From: Rhizoctonia solani
Lineage: Eukaryota > Basidiomycota > Agaricomycetes > Cantharellales > Ceratobasidiaceae
DNA: 64,000 nucleotides
Direction of reading: 5' to 3'
NCBI RefSeq assembly: GCF_016906535.1
Contig: NC_057378.1
Location: forward strand, 744,001-808,000
The position numbers and the translations under genes were made by a program. Numbering within the stretch: the stretch's first letter is position 1; each line of letters opens with the position of its first letter. This document shows, one piece after another, positions 47,659-62,169 of the stretch. The notes beneath the pieces are model-generated. The model had not been told where the DNA came from. It ran no database searches and worked only from the letters and a program-made list of their open reading frames with translations.

Positions 47659-47708
47659 AAACCATACACTGAAATAAAAATCGAAACCATACACTGAAAT
47701 AAAAATCG
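47659..47708. repeat. Two-copy 25-bp tandem repeat
   Basis: Two perfect direct copies of a 25-base unit (aaccatacactgaaataaaa plus five bases) standing end to end, 270 bases ahead of the pectate lyase TATA-like box. It may be a simple slippage duplication. Confidence 0.9.
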
Positions 47709-47928
47709 AATCCACTTATGGGGCTATTCAAACATCTGTGCTTCTAGTTGGACTTCTCCACTCATTTTCTCTAATTAATCACCGATCTGCCAGCACATAC
47801 GGACCGTCTCCCGGGCCGAGCACATCAACTGTCTCTTCGCTGCATTGGAACACTGTCGCATGACCAAGGGTATCTAGCGAAGAATCCACATCTCATATTA
47901 TTTTTCATCAGATCTCGACTGCCATGGC

Positions 47929-47936
47929 TATTTAAA
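47929..47936 (+). promoter_or_regulatory. TATA-like box of the pectate lyase gene
   Basis: tatttaaa about 46 bases ahead of the start codon, in the usual place for a fungal secreted-enzyme gene. The leader after it would be very short. Confidence 0.4.
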
Positions 47937-47974
47937 GAGGCTAGGCACAGTGCTGGTGCCAGACTTTGGATACT

Positions 47975-49686
47975 ATGACTACTGCTACATTCTTTTCGCT
48001 CCTTTCGCTCAGTTTACTAGGCCAAGTCTACGGGCTTAAGCCTTACACAGGTGTGTTTGATCGGATGTGTTTGAAGCTATAGCCGACGTTTTCCCTCTAA
48101 GGAGCACCCCCAAACCTCCCGTCTAGAAAGCCATTCGGTTTTGCGTCCAAATCTACAGGAGGATCACTCAACGCATCGGCAGTATATCTTGCCACAAACG
48201 CGGCTGAATTGAGAGAGGCGCTCGCTTTACCATACACTAAGACAGTCTACGTCAAGGGTGTGATCAACGGCAACGAATTCGATGATGGTGAGTATTTTCT
48301 TACTCTCAAGGTATTTATGTTGATCGGTGTGTAGGTACCCGGGCTTCATGCCAGGATTATATCGACGCTACGGGGTCCGCGGGTGCTGCGATTCGTACAT
48401 ATAACTTTACCGAGTACATCTACAGTCTAAATTCTACCTACCTCGCCGAAGTCTCGGCAGCAGCAGCAGCCAACAAGCCCTTCAACGGTCGAAACGCAAC
48501 GGAGTATCGCTCTTACCTTGGAAAGCTTAATGGTTGGAGACCAGTTGTCTCCAACACACAAAAGGCTACCGTCGGTTTCCGAGTTCCAAGCAATACGTCC
48601 ATCATCGGGCTCGACTCGAGTGCCGCGCTGAATGGAATTAATCTCTACTTGAACTCGGTGGACAACATCTGGATTCGAAACCTCAAGCTGGTGTCTCCTG
48701 CAGATTGTTTCCCTGCACCTGAGACGTACCCGAGTTCATGGAATGCCAAGTGAGCGTAATTTGATTTCGTATCTTCATAAAGGTACTAATTGGCGCAGGT
48801 TCGACGCGGTTGGGTTGGTTACTGCCACGAATGTTTGGGTCGATGGATGTGAACTGCAAGATCAGCTAAATGGGGAATATGTAGACCCCGATATTATTCC
48901 GCCTGGTTGGGAGGTATGTTCAACACTAATTTAATGAAGACATCAAACTTATTCTTGTTACTTAGGTTGATCGTTTTGATGGTACGGCTAGGAGCACCAA
49001 ACAGGGCCTGAATATATGCTGACTCGTCTCTAGGTCTCTTTGATTGCGAAGATGGTTCTGATAACGTAACTTTCTCACATAACATTGTCAAAAACCACCA
49101 CAAATCCCTCTTACTAGGAGGCGGAGCTAAAGAAGCCGACCGCGACCTGGGCAAGATGCGATTTACCATCTTTGGAAATCACTTCCAGAACTCGGCCTCG
49201 CGCAACCCTTTGATGCGATTCGGTTCATACGACATTGCCGCCAACCTATTTGAATCGACGAATAACAAAAATCCGGTTTACAAACGTGCAACTGCCCCTG
49301 CCGATGCAGTATTCCAATACCACATGGGAGTTTACAACCAGTCGCGGGTGCAGCTCCAAGACAATGTGTTTATTCAGACCGGCTCGGTTCCGGACGATAT
49401 CTCTAGAATTTTCACCGTTACTGAAAATTTGTTGAAGGATAGACCTGCCAAGCTATGTGTCCGCCCTGGTTCATTCACATCCACGATGAATACCAAGGCG
49501 GTGGACCTAGTGGGGGCTGCCAAGGGCGCGCTAGATTATGCCGTGAGCAAGGGAAGGGCCGTGGCAGCCGGTCTGGTATTTACGTGTGATGGGTTTACGG
49601 CGGTTGGGACGCCTGTGTCTACCGCGTTCAAGACCTATAGTGAGGTACAGGCATATGTCCGGGCCCAATCTGGACAAAAGAAATAA
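47975..49686 (+). CDS. Secreted pectate lyase, PL1 family
   Basis: Exons 47975-48050, 48102-48287, 48335-48749, 48799-48913, 48966-48981 (16 nt) and 49034-49686 total 1,461 nt, 486 residues, all phases close. The signal peptide is TFFSLLSLSLLGQVYG. The parallel beta-helix core carries TKTVYVKGVI, FRVPSNTSIIG, GINLYLNSVDNIWIRNLKL, the acidic calcium region FDAVGLVTATNVWVDGCEL and DGSDNVTFSHN. The catalytic pattern RNPLMRFG (RxPxxRxG) holds the proton-abstracting arginine. The enzyme cleaves polygalacturonate by beta-elimination and supports plant tissue maceration. Plant-biomass role from the family. Longer than bacterial PL1 but normal for fungal members. Confidence 0.93.
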
Positions 49687-50047
49687 GGATTCAGGCAGTG
49701 TTTTTGTAAATTAGTAGTGTGATTAGTCCAAGGGCTTAGACCCTGGAAGTGTCCTATTCTTGACAATTGCACGTGCTAGGCGACTTCTTGTGTAAGCTGG
49801 GCGGCTTCGGTTGTTGTTGGCTGGGGGGAGTCCGGATCCTGAGTCCGAAGCACATTGACGGTGACTGCGGTAACAAGTTACTCACTTCAACGTAACCTCC
49901 ACTACGTGCCTCACCTGCAATCGGCCTCACCGGCGTCATTGCAGTGCACAGGCTCATCGAAATTTATTTTTAAACAACTCTCGGCATCCGAGTCCGAGGC
50001 TCATACACTCACCCTCCTTTTCCTAGCCCAATAAACCTATATACTTC
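49687..50047. other. Intergenic
   Basis: 360 bases between the pectate lyase and the TMEM184-like gene. No gene found. Confidence 0.4.
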
Positions 50048-52145
50048 ATGGTTGCTACGTGCGAGTCTGAAAATACTGAGGCCATCGATCAGAGTTCGTT
50101 CTGGGATGAGGTAAGTGTTTTAATCGTGAGTTGTGCACTGGCTGATAGGCGTCTATTTAAGAGTGGGATTCATTGGGATGCCCATCGTATTGGCTGGGCC
50201 ATATCTGGAGCCTTTGCATTAGCAGTAGGTCATTAGCCATGCCGTGCTGGACTATTGTTCATGAGCGTTGTTAGGCCACTATTATCACGATCATAAGCGT
50301 TGGGAGACATGCCAGGTATATATATTACGAAGCGACTTATGAATTGATTGGGTTAATTCAATCGGCAGGCACTATTATGTACCAAACGAACAACGGCAAA
50401 TAATCGTGAGTCACTCCATAATTGATTGATGCAGCTGCTTGAGTATATCACAGAGAATTCTTTACATGCCGTTAGTATACGCCATCATCAGCTGGCTCTC
50501 ATACCGCTTCTTCCGAGCTTATACGTGAGTGTACTTGTATCGTTTCATATCCATGTCTGATCTTTGGGTGTCAGGTACTATTCTTTTGTGGTCATCAGTT
50601 GGTCATTCGGGACTCTTCTGTGTGATTAGATTACTCATCCCGTGATACAGTCTACGAAGCCATCACAATCTCGGCTTTTATGTATGTCGATCGCCTTGTT
50701 GCCTATCATACCTTTGGTTAACATCAGGAAACCCAGGCTTCTGATCATACAGTATGTTGCTTCTACGTCCTCAGGAAAGACTGCCGAAGGTGCATTGGCA
50801 AGAAAAAACAAAGAGAAACTCCCTATACCTGTGCGTTTTCCTTCCTTCGTACGATTCACTTGTAACCAACCTTTCTACAGTTTTGTTGCTGGCGTTATAG
50901 GCCTACAAAGGCTTACTTCATGTACACCATCAAGGTGCACCAACTTGATAGCTCATTCTTCCTGAATTAATTTTTCTATACAGTGGTCTGTTCTTCAATA
51001 TGTGATTATTCGACCTGCCGTATCGATCATTGGTATCATTTGCGAAGCTCTCCACATACTATGTCAGTCTAGCTGGAGCTACAAACACCCAAGCGTGTAC
51101 CTGACTGCTGTGGATTTTGTCAGTATCAGGTATGTCAAGCTGTTTTACACTTCAAACCCGTCTTGACGCCCTATTCGGGATAGCGTGGCACTTTATGGCC
51201 TGGTAAGGACGCCGAGATATCTATTTTCCCTGGGCTCATTTTTGGTTTAGATTCTCTTTTATGATCTCACAAAGCAAGAGCTGAATGGGCGCAGACCACT
51301 CGCAAAGTTCCTAACAATCAAACTCATTGTCATGTGCACCTTCTATCAAGAGTTTGTGGTATGTCTCCCCGACTTTCAGATGCAACCTTGGAAATTTACC
51401 CGAGCCTCTGACGCCCCCACCCTTTCCAGTTTGATGCGCTGCAAAACCACGGCATAATCAAGGCAACGGAGTACTGGACGGGGTCCAATATCGCCGACGG
51501 GCTCAATGCGCTCGCCATAACCATCGAAATGGTTTTATTTGCTTTCTTCATGATGGTAAGCCCCCGGATTACTATCCGAATCAGGACGCTAACCCCGGCT
51601 CCAGTGGGCATATCCCATTTCGGAATATACTCGCCCTGAACTACCCAAAACGTCAGCTAAGCGTGCAATTATTGACAGCTTAAACTTTGGTTCGTAGTCT
51701 AAAGTAACTGATCTATTCCTTTCTTGAACATTGACAAACGCGTTTTCAGGCGACTTCGTTGCCGAGATATGGGGTTCTTTGAAGTTCTTTTATGACTACT
51801 CTGTGGGCAAACCGCATACGCGAGGTATACTTGCGCACGATACGCCTGATTTTGGCGAAGCGTTTGGCGTCCATAACGCGGCTGGCAACCTGCGTACTAG
51901 AGGAGGCTCTGCTGCAAATGTTGCGTGAGTTTTCTTCTCGCATTGGACAATTTCTTAGGCTCCTACATTCATGCTTGATCTGTACAATTGTATTAATACA
52001 CGATGTTCTCATTCTGCGCAGTGATCCGGAAGCCGTGCAACCTTTCTTCGCGAACCAACCAAACGCTGCCAGACCACCTAACTTGAGTGGGGCGCGACAC
52101 GTGCATACACCTGAGAGCGGAGGCAGTGGGAGACTTATGGCATGA
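50048..52145 (+). CDS. Organic solute transporter Ost-alpha / TMEM184 family
   Basis: Plus-strand gene of about ten short exons. Family segments: HWDAHRIGWAISGAFALAAT, HYYVPNERQQIIRILYMPLV, YAIISWLSYRFFRAYTYY, LLIIQYVASTSSGKTAEGAL, FCCWRYRPTKAYFMYTIKWS, VLQYVIIRPAVSIIGIICEA, RRPLAKFLTIKLIVMCTFYQ, GLNALAITIEMVLFAFFM and AYPISEY. The protein should have seven spans; fungal members sit in the vacuolar or plasma membrane with unknown cargo. A cytosolic tail holds DYSVGKPHTRGIL. The chain ends in one last exon (DPEAVQPFFANQ) to the stop at 52143. Exon 2 starts at one of two close acceptors and is the least certain. Confidence 0.85.
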
Positions 52146-52866
52146 GACCACTACCACCCCAGATGGTTCCGACAGGCGCGAGCGGAAAGCCATTCGCCTA
52201 GGGCAGACGTGTGCCGGAAGACGTATGTAATCTTGTAACGAGCAACCCCTTCATGCCACCTGGAGTTTCATTTACCCCCTTTACCCTGATTTTCAACCCT
52301 TCGTTTGTCTCTTGGATTTATGCGTCTAGTCTTACACCCTCTCTTGTGGTTTGCTTGTGATCTAACCTGTGATACATTATATATTGTATTCTATACCCCT
52401 AGGGCACAAAGCATTCAGTCCGGCAATAAACGCGATAATTGGCGAGCCAAGTGTGGGCCAATTTTACAACCAAATGTGATTGGTCACCTCTGATCCTTGA
52501 TCATCTTTAGCCTTCGATGATCTACCACGCCCCTCGAGCTCGGCCCTACGAACACCTGACTATCCAACACACCTACTTGACACTGTTCATAGGCACCATT
52601 TTTGGCGCTTAATTCTCGGCAACGGAGAAACCGTGAGCATGATCACTCTTACGCGCCGTCACATGAGTGTCCCTTGTTCTTCTTTTTGATGATGTCCTAT
52701 GATTCCGTAACCAAAAACGAATTTTTGAGAATATCCCAAGGCTTTGCGACGGTAAATTCACGGACCCAAGTTGTGCCGTCTAGATGCGTTGCTGTCGGTG
52801 TATCCCATGGGATAGTGAACTATCGTATAAATTATGAGCAACATTCATGAGAAGAGGAGGGAAGAG
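52146..52866. other. Intergenic upstream of the xylanase
   Basis: About 720 bases. No gene recognised; includes the xylanase promoter at the right end. A short plus-strand ATG frame at 52848 runs into the splice acceptor and does not encode a signal peptide. Confidence 0.4.
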
Positions 52867-52874
52867 TATAAGTA
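52867..52874 (+). promoter_or_regulatory. TATA box of the GH10 xylanase gene
   Basis: tataagta followed by a 5'-leader-like pyrimidine-rich run (ttctttcgttttctttcgtt). Between here and the first recognisable splice acceptor at 52957 there is no ATG, so the first coding exon appears to be absent. Confidence 0.5.
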
Positions 52875-52957
52875 GTCGGGTTGAAGCGACACGAAGAATA
52901 ACAGCACAGTTTCTTTCGTTTTCTTTCGTTCGCTCTCTTACTGACGTTGTTTCGTAG

Positions 52958-54334
<1,377 letters not shown>

Positions 54335-56406
54335 ATTTTTGGTTCACGGTCCGGGTTTGTTGGATGTGTTTTGGATGATGAGCTTTCTGGTGAATCATTG
54401 TATGCGTGGGTTGCAACTATAGATTTCCCCTATGCGTAGTGGTTTGTTAGGTTGTTTTATTTCCAAATCAGAATCAGAATATATACTTTGCTGCTCAATT
54501 ATTGGTGTGAATATGCGAAAGAGTATAGATAAGCCTTGGATTCTTTGAGCTGTTGAGGGTTTAGGTGCAACGAGTTATTCACTGCGACGTGCAGGTTTGG
54601 CAGCCCCCATCCCGGAATGCCTGGCAAAGCGCGGTCACTAAACTCGTGTATAAAGAGCCGGAGATTTGTTCAAGCTTTGCATATGTGGCGCGAATTACGG
54701 TTTGCGAGTGAATTATCCTGCAGTAATTAAACCTTCTCTATGATAGCGCCACGTGGTTTCATTTGGTTATGGTCCTATAAAGGAGCGGCTGATACCGAGT
54801 TAACATGAACTACCCGATTAATCGAGCGATTGGATGGCTGGTGGCCACTTGACCAGCCTTCTCGAGAACCCCCAAACTTCGTACGTCTCACTCAGGCAAG
54901 GACGCTTTGTCTGGCAGAGAAGCCCCATAAAAGAATTCAAATCCGGCTCTGTAGTCGGGTTCCATGCAAGAATCGTCGCCGGGGGATATAACGTGCCCTA
55001 ACCCATAACCGCATGGACGGAGCTGTGTATTGACGCGCGCTATACCAATACAACGTGTTTGTTTTTGCAAATGATTTAGATAGGGGTCAAGAAGTAAGAA
55101 GTACTTTTTTTTTTGGCTCTTTTTGATCTGTATCCATTAGGGGGTACGAAGAGAACCTGTTGTAATTGATTTGTTGTGTGGATTGTGTATACTTGGAGCC
55201 GGCCCCCCTTTTTTTCTATGCAGGCCGAGTATGGGCATGGTATATGCGGGATGGTAGTGGGTGTAGGTATGCTTGCTTTTCTGTATATTGTTGTTGCTTG
55301 ATCGTCGTTGATGATTCTACCCGCTGGGAGTTCGAGTCGTCCGTCACGGTTGTCTTCAATCTTTATATGGGTAGTGTGTGATTAAAAACTCAAGCAAGTG
55401 GGTTTACTCGAGGTTAACAAAAGGTCATGTACACTTGCAGTTGTACAAATTCAACGACGAGTTTGGCGATTGGGTGGTGTTAACCAATTGAGACTAGCCC
55501 GCTTGAACCCCAGGACACATAAACACCATTATTGTGTATACATAGGTCATATATGATTACCAAAAGTATCCTAGCCACAACTTTGTTCCTTCTACCAGCC
55601 CCCCTTGTGGTGGAGTTCTCGAGGGTCGGATTGATGGTGTGATTTACGGGGGATCTTCAAAACGAGGCGAATGGGGGTTTTCTTACTGGGGCTGATGGTG
55701 CAAGCTTGGGCGTTGGGACAGACTCAAGCTCGTTCGTCTTTTAGACATTCATGACCACGCAGTCGAGTATGAGCGACCAAGTAAAGACTTCTAGCGTCGT
55801 TGTCAGTTCGGCTGCGGTGTAATATCAGGCTTGTGTGCCGATCAGGTTGTCAAAAATCCATCTCCGCTGGGGGATCTGATCCTTAATCCGGATGGATGTT
55901 TATACGAGCCTTTTTTGTGTGGATACACTTTAGTGAGACACCACAAGTGTATACACGATACGTCATTTGTTGAGATTCGGGTGGTTACCTGGACTACCGG
56001 GTGTTTTTCAGACATTGTGATTTGTGCTAAATTGTTTCATAAGAGATTAGGACAATGAGATCCACCCGGTGGACAGACGGGATGCCGACAAGCCGAGTGG
56101 AGTTTACGTTTGTCGGTGTGGGTGGAGCGTCCCGAAAGACACGAATTTGTTCTCGAATTGGCAAGGGGAAAAAGTGATCACATAAAACGCGACAAGTATA
56201 GGGGACGGAGCCGAGGATAAACTTTGATTCGCAGAGCGGAGATGACCAAGCAAAGTAGGGCACGGGGGGGTAGGACAAGGACGCAAGCAACGACCACCGG
56301 ACGAACGATGGCAGGTACAACGGGGGGACACCCGTTTACGGCGCACCTAGTTGCGGTGCTGAGTATCTATGAGTTAGGACCGGGACGACCAGGTAAGCGA
56401 TTGGAT
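54335..56406. other. Intergenic, about 2 kb
   Basis: A long gap between the xylanase and the histidine kinase, with short T-runs (TTTTTTTTTT at 55105) and no convincing gene on either strand. It probably holds the kinase promoter. Confidence 0.45.
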
Positions 56407-59400
56407 ATGGCCTTGTATTGTCCTTCCCCTCCCTTATCGCCGTCGTCCTTAGTGCGCGCACTGCCGACCCGGAGCTCACATTCCCATTCCTCTTCCGGTT
56501 CCCGCCATGCGCGTGCGCTGTCTGTGCCGCCGTTCCCACCACCGCCACCGATGTCTCCGCCGAACGCACCGATCGACTACGTAGGCGCTGCTCCGCTGCC
56601 CCGATACGATGGACCGCGTGACTGGCAGACGGATGCGGTCGAGCGAGCACTGGGCCGTGTTGCGGCGCGGATGTACGCGGCCGAGGCCCAGCTGCAGGAC
56701 CTGCTGAGCCGCGAGTCGAGCACATCCACCCCCGATCCCGCTCTCTCGCCCCGCTCCAACGGCCTCAAAAAACGCAGAGAGAACCCGGGAACACCCGATG
56801 AGCGCGATCCGTGGCAGACTGTGCGCTTTCAAGAGGTTGGTGACCAGGACATGGATCCCGAGCCAGACACCCCTGTTGCCCGCCCCAAGGACAAGGTCAA
56901 GCCTGGTACCATTGACCTGAGTACACTCTCCCAGCCCACTCCGCTCTCCAAGGTGGCCACGGATAATCCGGTGCTGCCCAAGCCTGGTCCCCGCAGCGCA
57001 CCCACCAGCAGCGTCGGATCCATCATGCCTCCCTTCACGTGCCACTCGTGCGGACGCCCCATGCAGGGCCCCGCTGCCCCCGATGTCATACACGCACCCG
57101 GTCCCCTCGACGTTGTCACCCCTGCACTCGGCATGGGCCTCGGTCTCTCTGACCATGGCGCTGCCGAGCTCAGACAGAAACTTGGCTTTGGCGATCACGA
57201 AGACGACACCGGTAGTCCCCTTGTTCTCCCCCGGCCCTCTCAGTGCTGCTGCCTTTGAGAGCGGTAAGTTCCAAACTCCCGGCGAAAACCGCGTTGACTT
57301 GACTCGCAGCTCCAGGCATGTCCGCCGTCGAAGAACTCAAGCTGCTCAAGGCCCAGGTCCAGGATGTCGCTCGTGTATGCAAGGCCGTCGCCGAGGGTGA
57401 CTTGTCTCAAAAGATTACCGTCCCCGTTCAAGGTCCCGTCATGGTCCAGCTCAAGGATGTCATCAACACCATGGTCGATAAACTAGGCAGGTTTGCGCAG
57501 GAGGTCGGTTGCGTTTTGCTATCACCAGCCCGCCACTCATCATTTGCAGGTCACTCGTGTCTCGCTCGAAGTCGGAACTGAAGGCCGGCTCGGTGGTCAG
57601 GCCATTGTTCGCGATGTCCGCGGAACATGGAGCGAACTCACAACCGTCGTCAATCGTCTCGCCGCTAATCTCACAAGCCAGGTCCGTTGTTTTCCTCTAT
57701 TCTACATCCCTTGGGTCCCTCTTGCCTCTCTGGGCTTGGAAGCGTGCCTGAGAAGCCTCGCAATCCGTGCGCGAGGTGCAATACCGCGCACAGGCTACAC
57801 GAGGCGTAAATCCCACTCCCATTTCTGCACATGCATGATCGCTGGATAGGGGCTATCCGCCTCGTGGCCGTCTCTTTACCCATCTATTCTTTTGCACTTG
57901 TTTACCCCACGCCAATAGGTCCGGGGAATCGCAGAAGTCACCAAGGCAGTCGCCAAGGGCGATCTCTCCAAACAAATCGGCGTCGATGCAAAAGGTGAAA
58001 TATTGGAATTGAAGAATACGGTTAATACCATGGTGCGTTTCAACGGATTTGGCTGTGCATAGGATGCTGATGGCGTCATTCCAATCTCTCCAACGCCACT
58101 GGATCCGGTATACGGTCCGCGTCGATTCGATCTGCGGGGCCGCACCTGAATTCCGATCGGTACACTCGGCCCGAATTCTGCAGGTCGTCCGGTTGCGTAT
58201 GTTTGCAGGCGAAGTCACCCGAGTCGCGCTCGATGTCGGCAGTCGTGGTATTCTAGGCGGTCAGGCTTATGTCCCGGATGTCGAGGGTGTTTGGCAAGAG
58301 TTGACGGATAATGTGCGTTTTTTTGTGTTGCTTGCCTGGGGGGGGGGGTGGCTCCGGGTGTGTCCGGGCATAGATTGTGGTGTTGGAGTGGACCCCCTGA
58401 AATGGTGGTTTGTAAGGGCGGGAGTTTGGCGTGCTCTGATTGGCTCCTGGTCCCGCGGTGTTTGTGGCAAGTCAAGCCCCGGATTTGGAGGCGAGAGGTG
58501 CTGTCATTGATGCCCGGGGCACTATGGCTCCTCGTCCTCTTTGAACACGTTCCCGCTGCGGAAATGTATGCTGACGCGATCCACACTAGGTAAATCGCAT
58601 GTGCTCCAATTTGACCAACCAAGTCCGTTCGATTGCGCTCGTTACTACCGCCGTCGCCGAGGTAATTCCCATGCCCACGTTATCCCCCCTCGGACGTAAG
58701 CTGACACGCATGGCAGGGTGACCTCACACGTAAAATCGAAATTGAAGTCGAGGGCGAAATGTTGACGCTCAAGAATACGGTAAACAGCATGGTGGACCAG
58801 CTTTCGACGTTTGCGAGCGAAGTCACGCGGGTCGCGCTCGAGGTCGGATCGATGGGTATACTCGGTGGTCAGGCGCAGGTCGAGGGTGTCAAGGGAACTT
58901 GGGCCGACTTGACGAGGAATGTGAATGTGAGCGCGGGTTTTCTTTTCATACTGCCCACTTGAATCTAACGAACGCTTAGAATATGGCGTCCAATCTAACC
59001 AATCAAGTCCGTTCGATCGCCAAGGTCACGACGGCCGTCGCGCACGGTGACCTGCGGCAGTTTGTCGAAGTCGATGTCCAGGGAGAGATGCTCATGTTGA
59101 AGAACACGGTGAATAGCATGGTGGCTCAGCTCGATACGCTCGCGAGCGAGGTGTCGCGTGTCGCGCTCGAGGTCGGTATCGAGGGTCGACTCGGTGGACA
59201 GGCTGTGGTTCAGGTGTGGAGGGTGTGTGGAAGGTTTTAACGGACAATGTCAACTTGATGGTGCGTGTCCATGTTGCTCTTTATTAGGAGCTACTGACAT
59301 GTGAATGGCGGACAGGCTCTGAATCTGACGACCCAAGTGCGGTCTATTGCGGCTGTGACGACTGCCGTGGCGCGTGGTGACCTTAGCAAGAATATCGATG

Positions 59401-62169
59401 TGGATGTCAAGGGCGAGATTTTGGATTTGAAGATTACGGTCAATCGCATGACGGATAGTTTGCGGATATTCGCTGCTGAAGTGACTCGGTGGGTTCCCAC
59501 TTTTTGACATGAGCATTTGGAGCTAATTCTCCTTGGGAATAGTGTCGCGCGCGAAGTCGGTACGCTCGGACGACTCGGCGGACAGGCGTTTGTTCCTGGT
59601 GTGGCTGGTGTGGAAGGATTTGACGGATAATGTGAATGTTATGGCTGCCAATGTGAGTGCATCAAGTTGAGCATATTTTGGGGGTACTGACGAAGGGTCT
59701 AGTTGACGTTGCAAGTACGAGCTATTGCCCGAGTCACAGTAAGTCCAATGCGCTCGCTGACCGACTATTGCTAACGAGGCTTTCAGACGGCCGTGTCGGT
59801 CGGAGACTTGACGACCAAGGTCGAAGGCATCGATGTCGCGGGTGAAATCTTGGATCTCGTCAACACGATCAACGGAATGGTGGACCAGCTCGCCGTGTTT
59901 GCGGCCGAGGTCACGAGGGTCGCACGCGAAGTCGGAACCGAGGGTCGGTTGGGCGTTCAAGCTCGCGTCGAAGGCATGCAAGGCAGCTGGCAGGCGATTA
60001 CGTAGGTGCCCCTCACAACGAGCTTGGACGGGTTACTCATTCTTGCCACAGCGTATCTGTAAACACGATGGCTGCCAACTTGACGTCCCAAGTGCGTGGG
60101 TTTGCGCAAATCTCGGCAGCGGCGACCGACGGAGACTTAAGACGCAGATCAATCAGATGGTGTACAACCTCCGGGGAGTATTCAGAGGAACACGGCTGCG
60201 CGTGAGGCTGCTGAGCTTGCGAATCGGTCCAAGTCCGAGTTCCTTGCCAACATGTCGCACGAGATTCGGTGAGTCGCAATCGAGGGGGTTTTGGTTAAGT
60301 TTGTGCTCATGGGGTTTGTGAAGAACGCCGATGAACGGGATTTGGCATGACGGATCTCACGCTTGATACCGAGCTTACGCGGACGCAAAAAGAAAACTTG
60401 TTGCTCGTTCACCAGCTCGCCAAGTCTCTATTGCTTATTATCTACTTGCTAGTGGACCTTTGGCTAACTTGTATGCAGTCGAGGCTGGCAGGATGACCAT
60501 GGAACAAGTCACGTACTCTCTCCGCGGTACTGCATTCGGTATCCTCAAGACCCTTGTCGTCCGGCTCACCGGGCTCACCAACAAAACCTAACCTGTTCTA
60601 CGAAGTCGATCCCGAGATTCCGGACCAAGTCATTGGTGATTCGCTCCGTCTGCGACAAGTCATTACCAACCTCGTCGGAAACGCTATCAAGTTTACTCCC
60701 AGCAAGCCCAACAAAAAGGGCATGGTCTGCCTCTCGTGCAAGCTCATCTCGATGGACGAGCAGAATGTGACGGTTCGGTTCTGTGTCGAGGACACGGGTA
60801 TCGGTATCAAGCAGGATAAACTCGCGATCATCTTTGATACGTTCTGCCAAGCCGATGGGTCCACGACTCGTGAATACGGTGGTACCGGTCTCGGCTTGTC
60901 CATCTCGAAACGACTGTGTCTCTGATGAACGGCCAAATGTGGGTCGAGTCCGAGGTCGGAGTCGGGTCCCGCTTCTACTTTACGATCACCGCCGAAATCT
61001 CCCGGCCGAACATGGCGCAAAGTCTGCAAAAGGTCGCGATCTACAAGGAGCGCACGATTGTTTGTCGATACTCTGGGCGACCGGTGGGTGTGGCGGAGCG
61101 TATCGAAGAGCTGCAGCTGCGTCCGTTTGTCGTGCGGGATATCAGCCAGGTGGCAGACAAGGCCAAGATTCCGTTTATCGATACGGTGATTGTGGATTCG
61201 CTCGAGGTGGTGAGTCGTCGGTTTTGTCGCGTTTGGGTTGAGCGAGGTGTTGATTGGGTTGTGTAAGACTGAGAAATTGCGCGAGTTGGATCATTTGAGG
61301 TATACCCCGGCCGTGCTCTTGACGCCAGTTATGCCCCGACTGAACCGTAAGTCGTGTCTATTTTGAGTAGGTCATTTACTAAATAGGGTATAGTGACGTG
61401 GTGTCTCGAAAACTTATCTCGGGTCATGTTGCGACCCCGTCTTCGCTCGACGATCTTGCCGAGGCGCTCGCAAAGGGACTGGAAGCCAACGCATCTCAGC
61501 CCGAGGTTACGCCCAGCGACGTTGCGTACGACATTCTACTGGCCGAAGACAATGTTGTCAACCAACGTGTGGCCGTCAAGATTCTCGAAAAGTTTGGTCA
61601 CACGGTTCAGATTGCCGAGAATGGACAGTTTGCGGTCGACGCTGTCAAGGCTCGATACGAACAAGAGAAGATGTTTGATGTCATTCTTGTGAGTCAAAAA
61701 AAATCGTGCATTGCTCGTACTCGTTCTCAAAGTCGTGTTAGATGGACGTGTCTATGCCGTTCATGGGTGGAATGGAGGCAACAGAAATTATTCGCGCGTT
61801 TGAGAAGGAAAAGGGCATCCGCCGCACGCCTATTATCGCTCTCACAGCGCACGCGATGATTGGTGATCGTGAGCGCTGTATCCAGGCTGGCATGGTGAGT
61901 ATATCGGAATTATTTCCGGTTTTGTGTCTGATTTGTATGCCCTTAGGATGAACACGTTACGAAACCGTTGAGGAGAACCGATCTCGTGAGCGCGATCAAA
62001 CGCCTCGTAACACCCCACGGTGCCCCCACTAAACCCGTGCATTTACCTCATCGCTATCTCTTTGCTGTCTGTGGATCACTTTTGCTGTTTGTTTATGAAT
62101 TTCCGAGTCTTTATATTTGTTACCATTATCTCCAAGTTTGTTGTCAATTTGCACTCTTTACGCCCGGCT
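56407..62169 (+). CDS. Group III hybrid histidine kinase with HAMP repeats (Nik1-type; several apparent frame breaks)
   Basis: Start [14 protein letters not shown] opens a Pro/Ser-rich N-terminus of ~280 residues. From 57300 come HAMP units in a row, each with the V-x-G-D-L ... E-L/M-L-x-L pattern, e.g. [55 protein letters not shown] and [14 protein letters not shown] count seven including a damaged last one. Then the phospho-His box MSHEIRTPMNG, the ATPase boxes ([34 protein letters not shown]) and a receiver domain (LLAEDNVVN, acceptor Asp in [10 protein letters not shown], Lys in TKPLRR). These kinases sense osmotic stress and are the target of fludioxonil-type fungicides, acting through the HOG pathway. 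The frame is broken at several places (near 57215, 59213, 59610, 60145, 60170, 60340, 60570, 60917), each by one or two bases or a short loss. Confidence 0.85.

Larger units (their letters stand above)
46674..47974. other. Intergenic, 1.3 kb
   Basis: Short frames on both strands without domain or splice support. Contains the tandem 25-mer described separately and a TATA-like box near its right end. Confidence 0.4.

Noticed and set aside
56476..57198. 240-codon minus-strand frame
   Set aside because: Antisense to the GC-rich N-terminus of the histidine kinase; no stop codons because of base composition.
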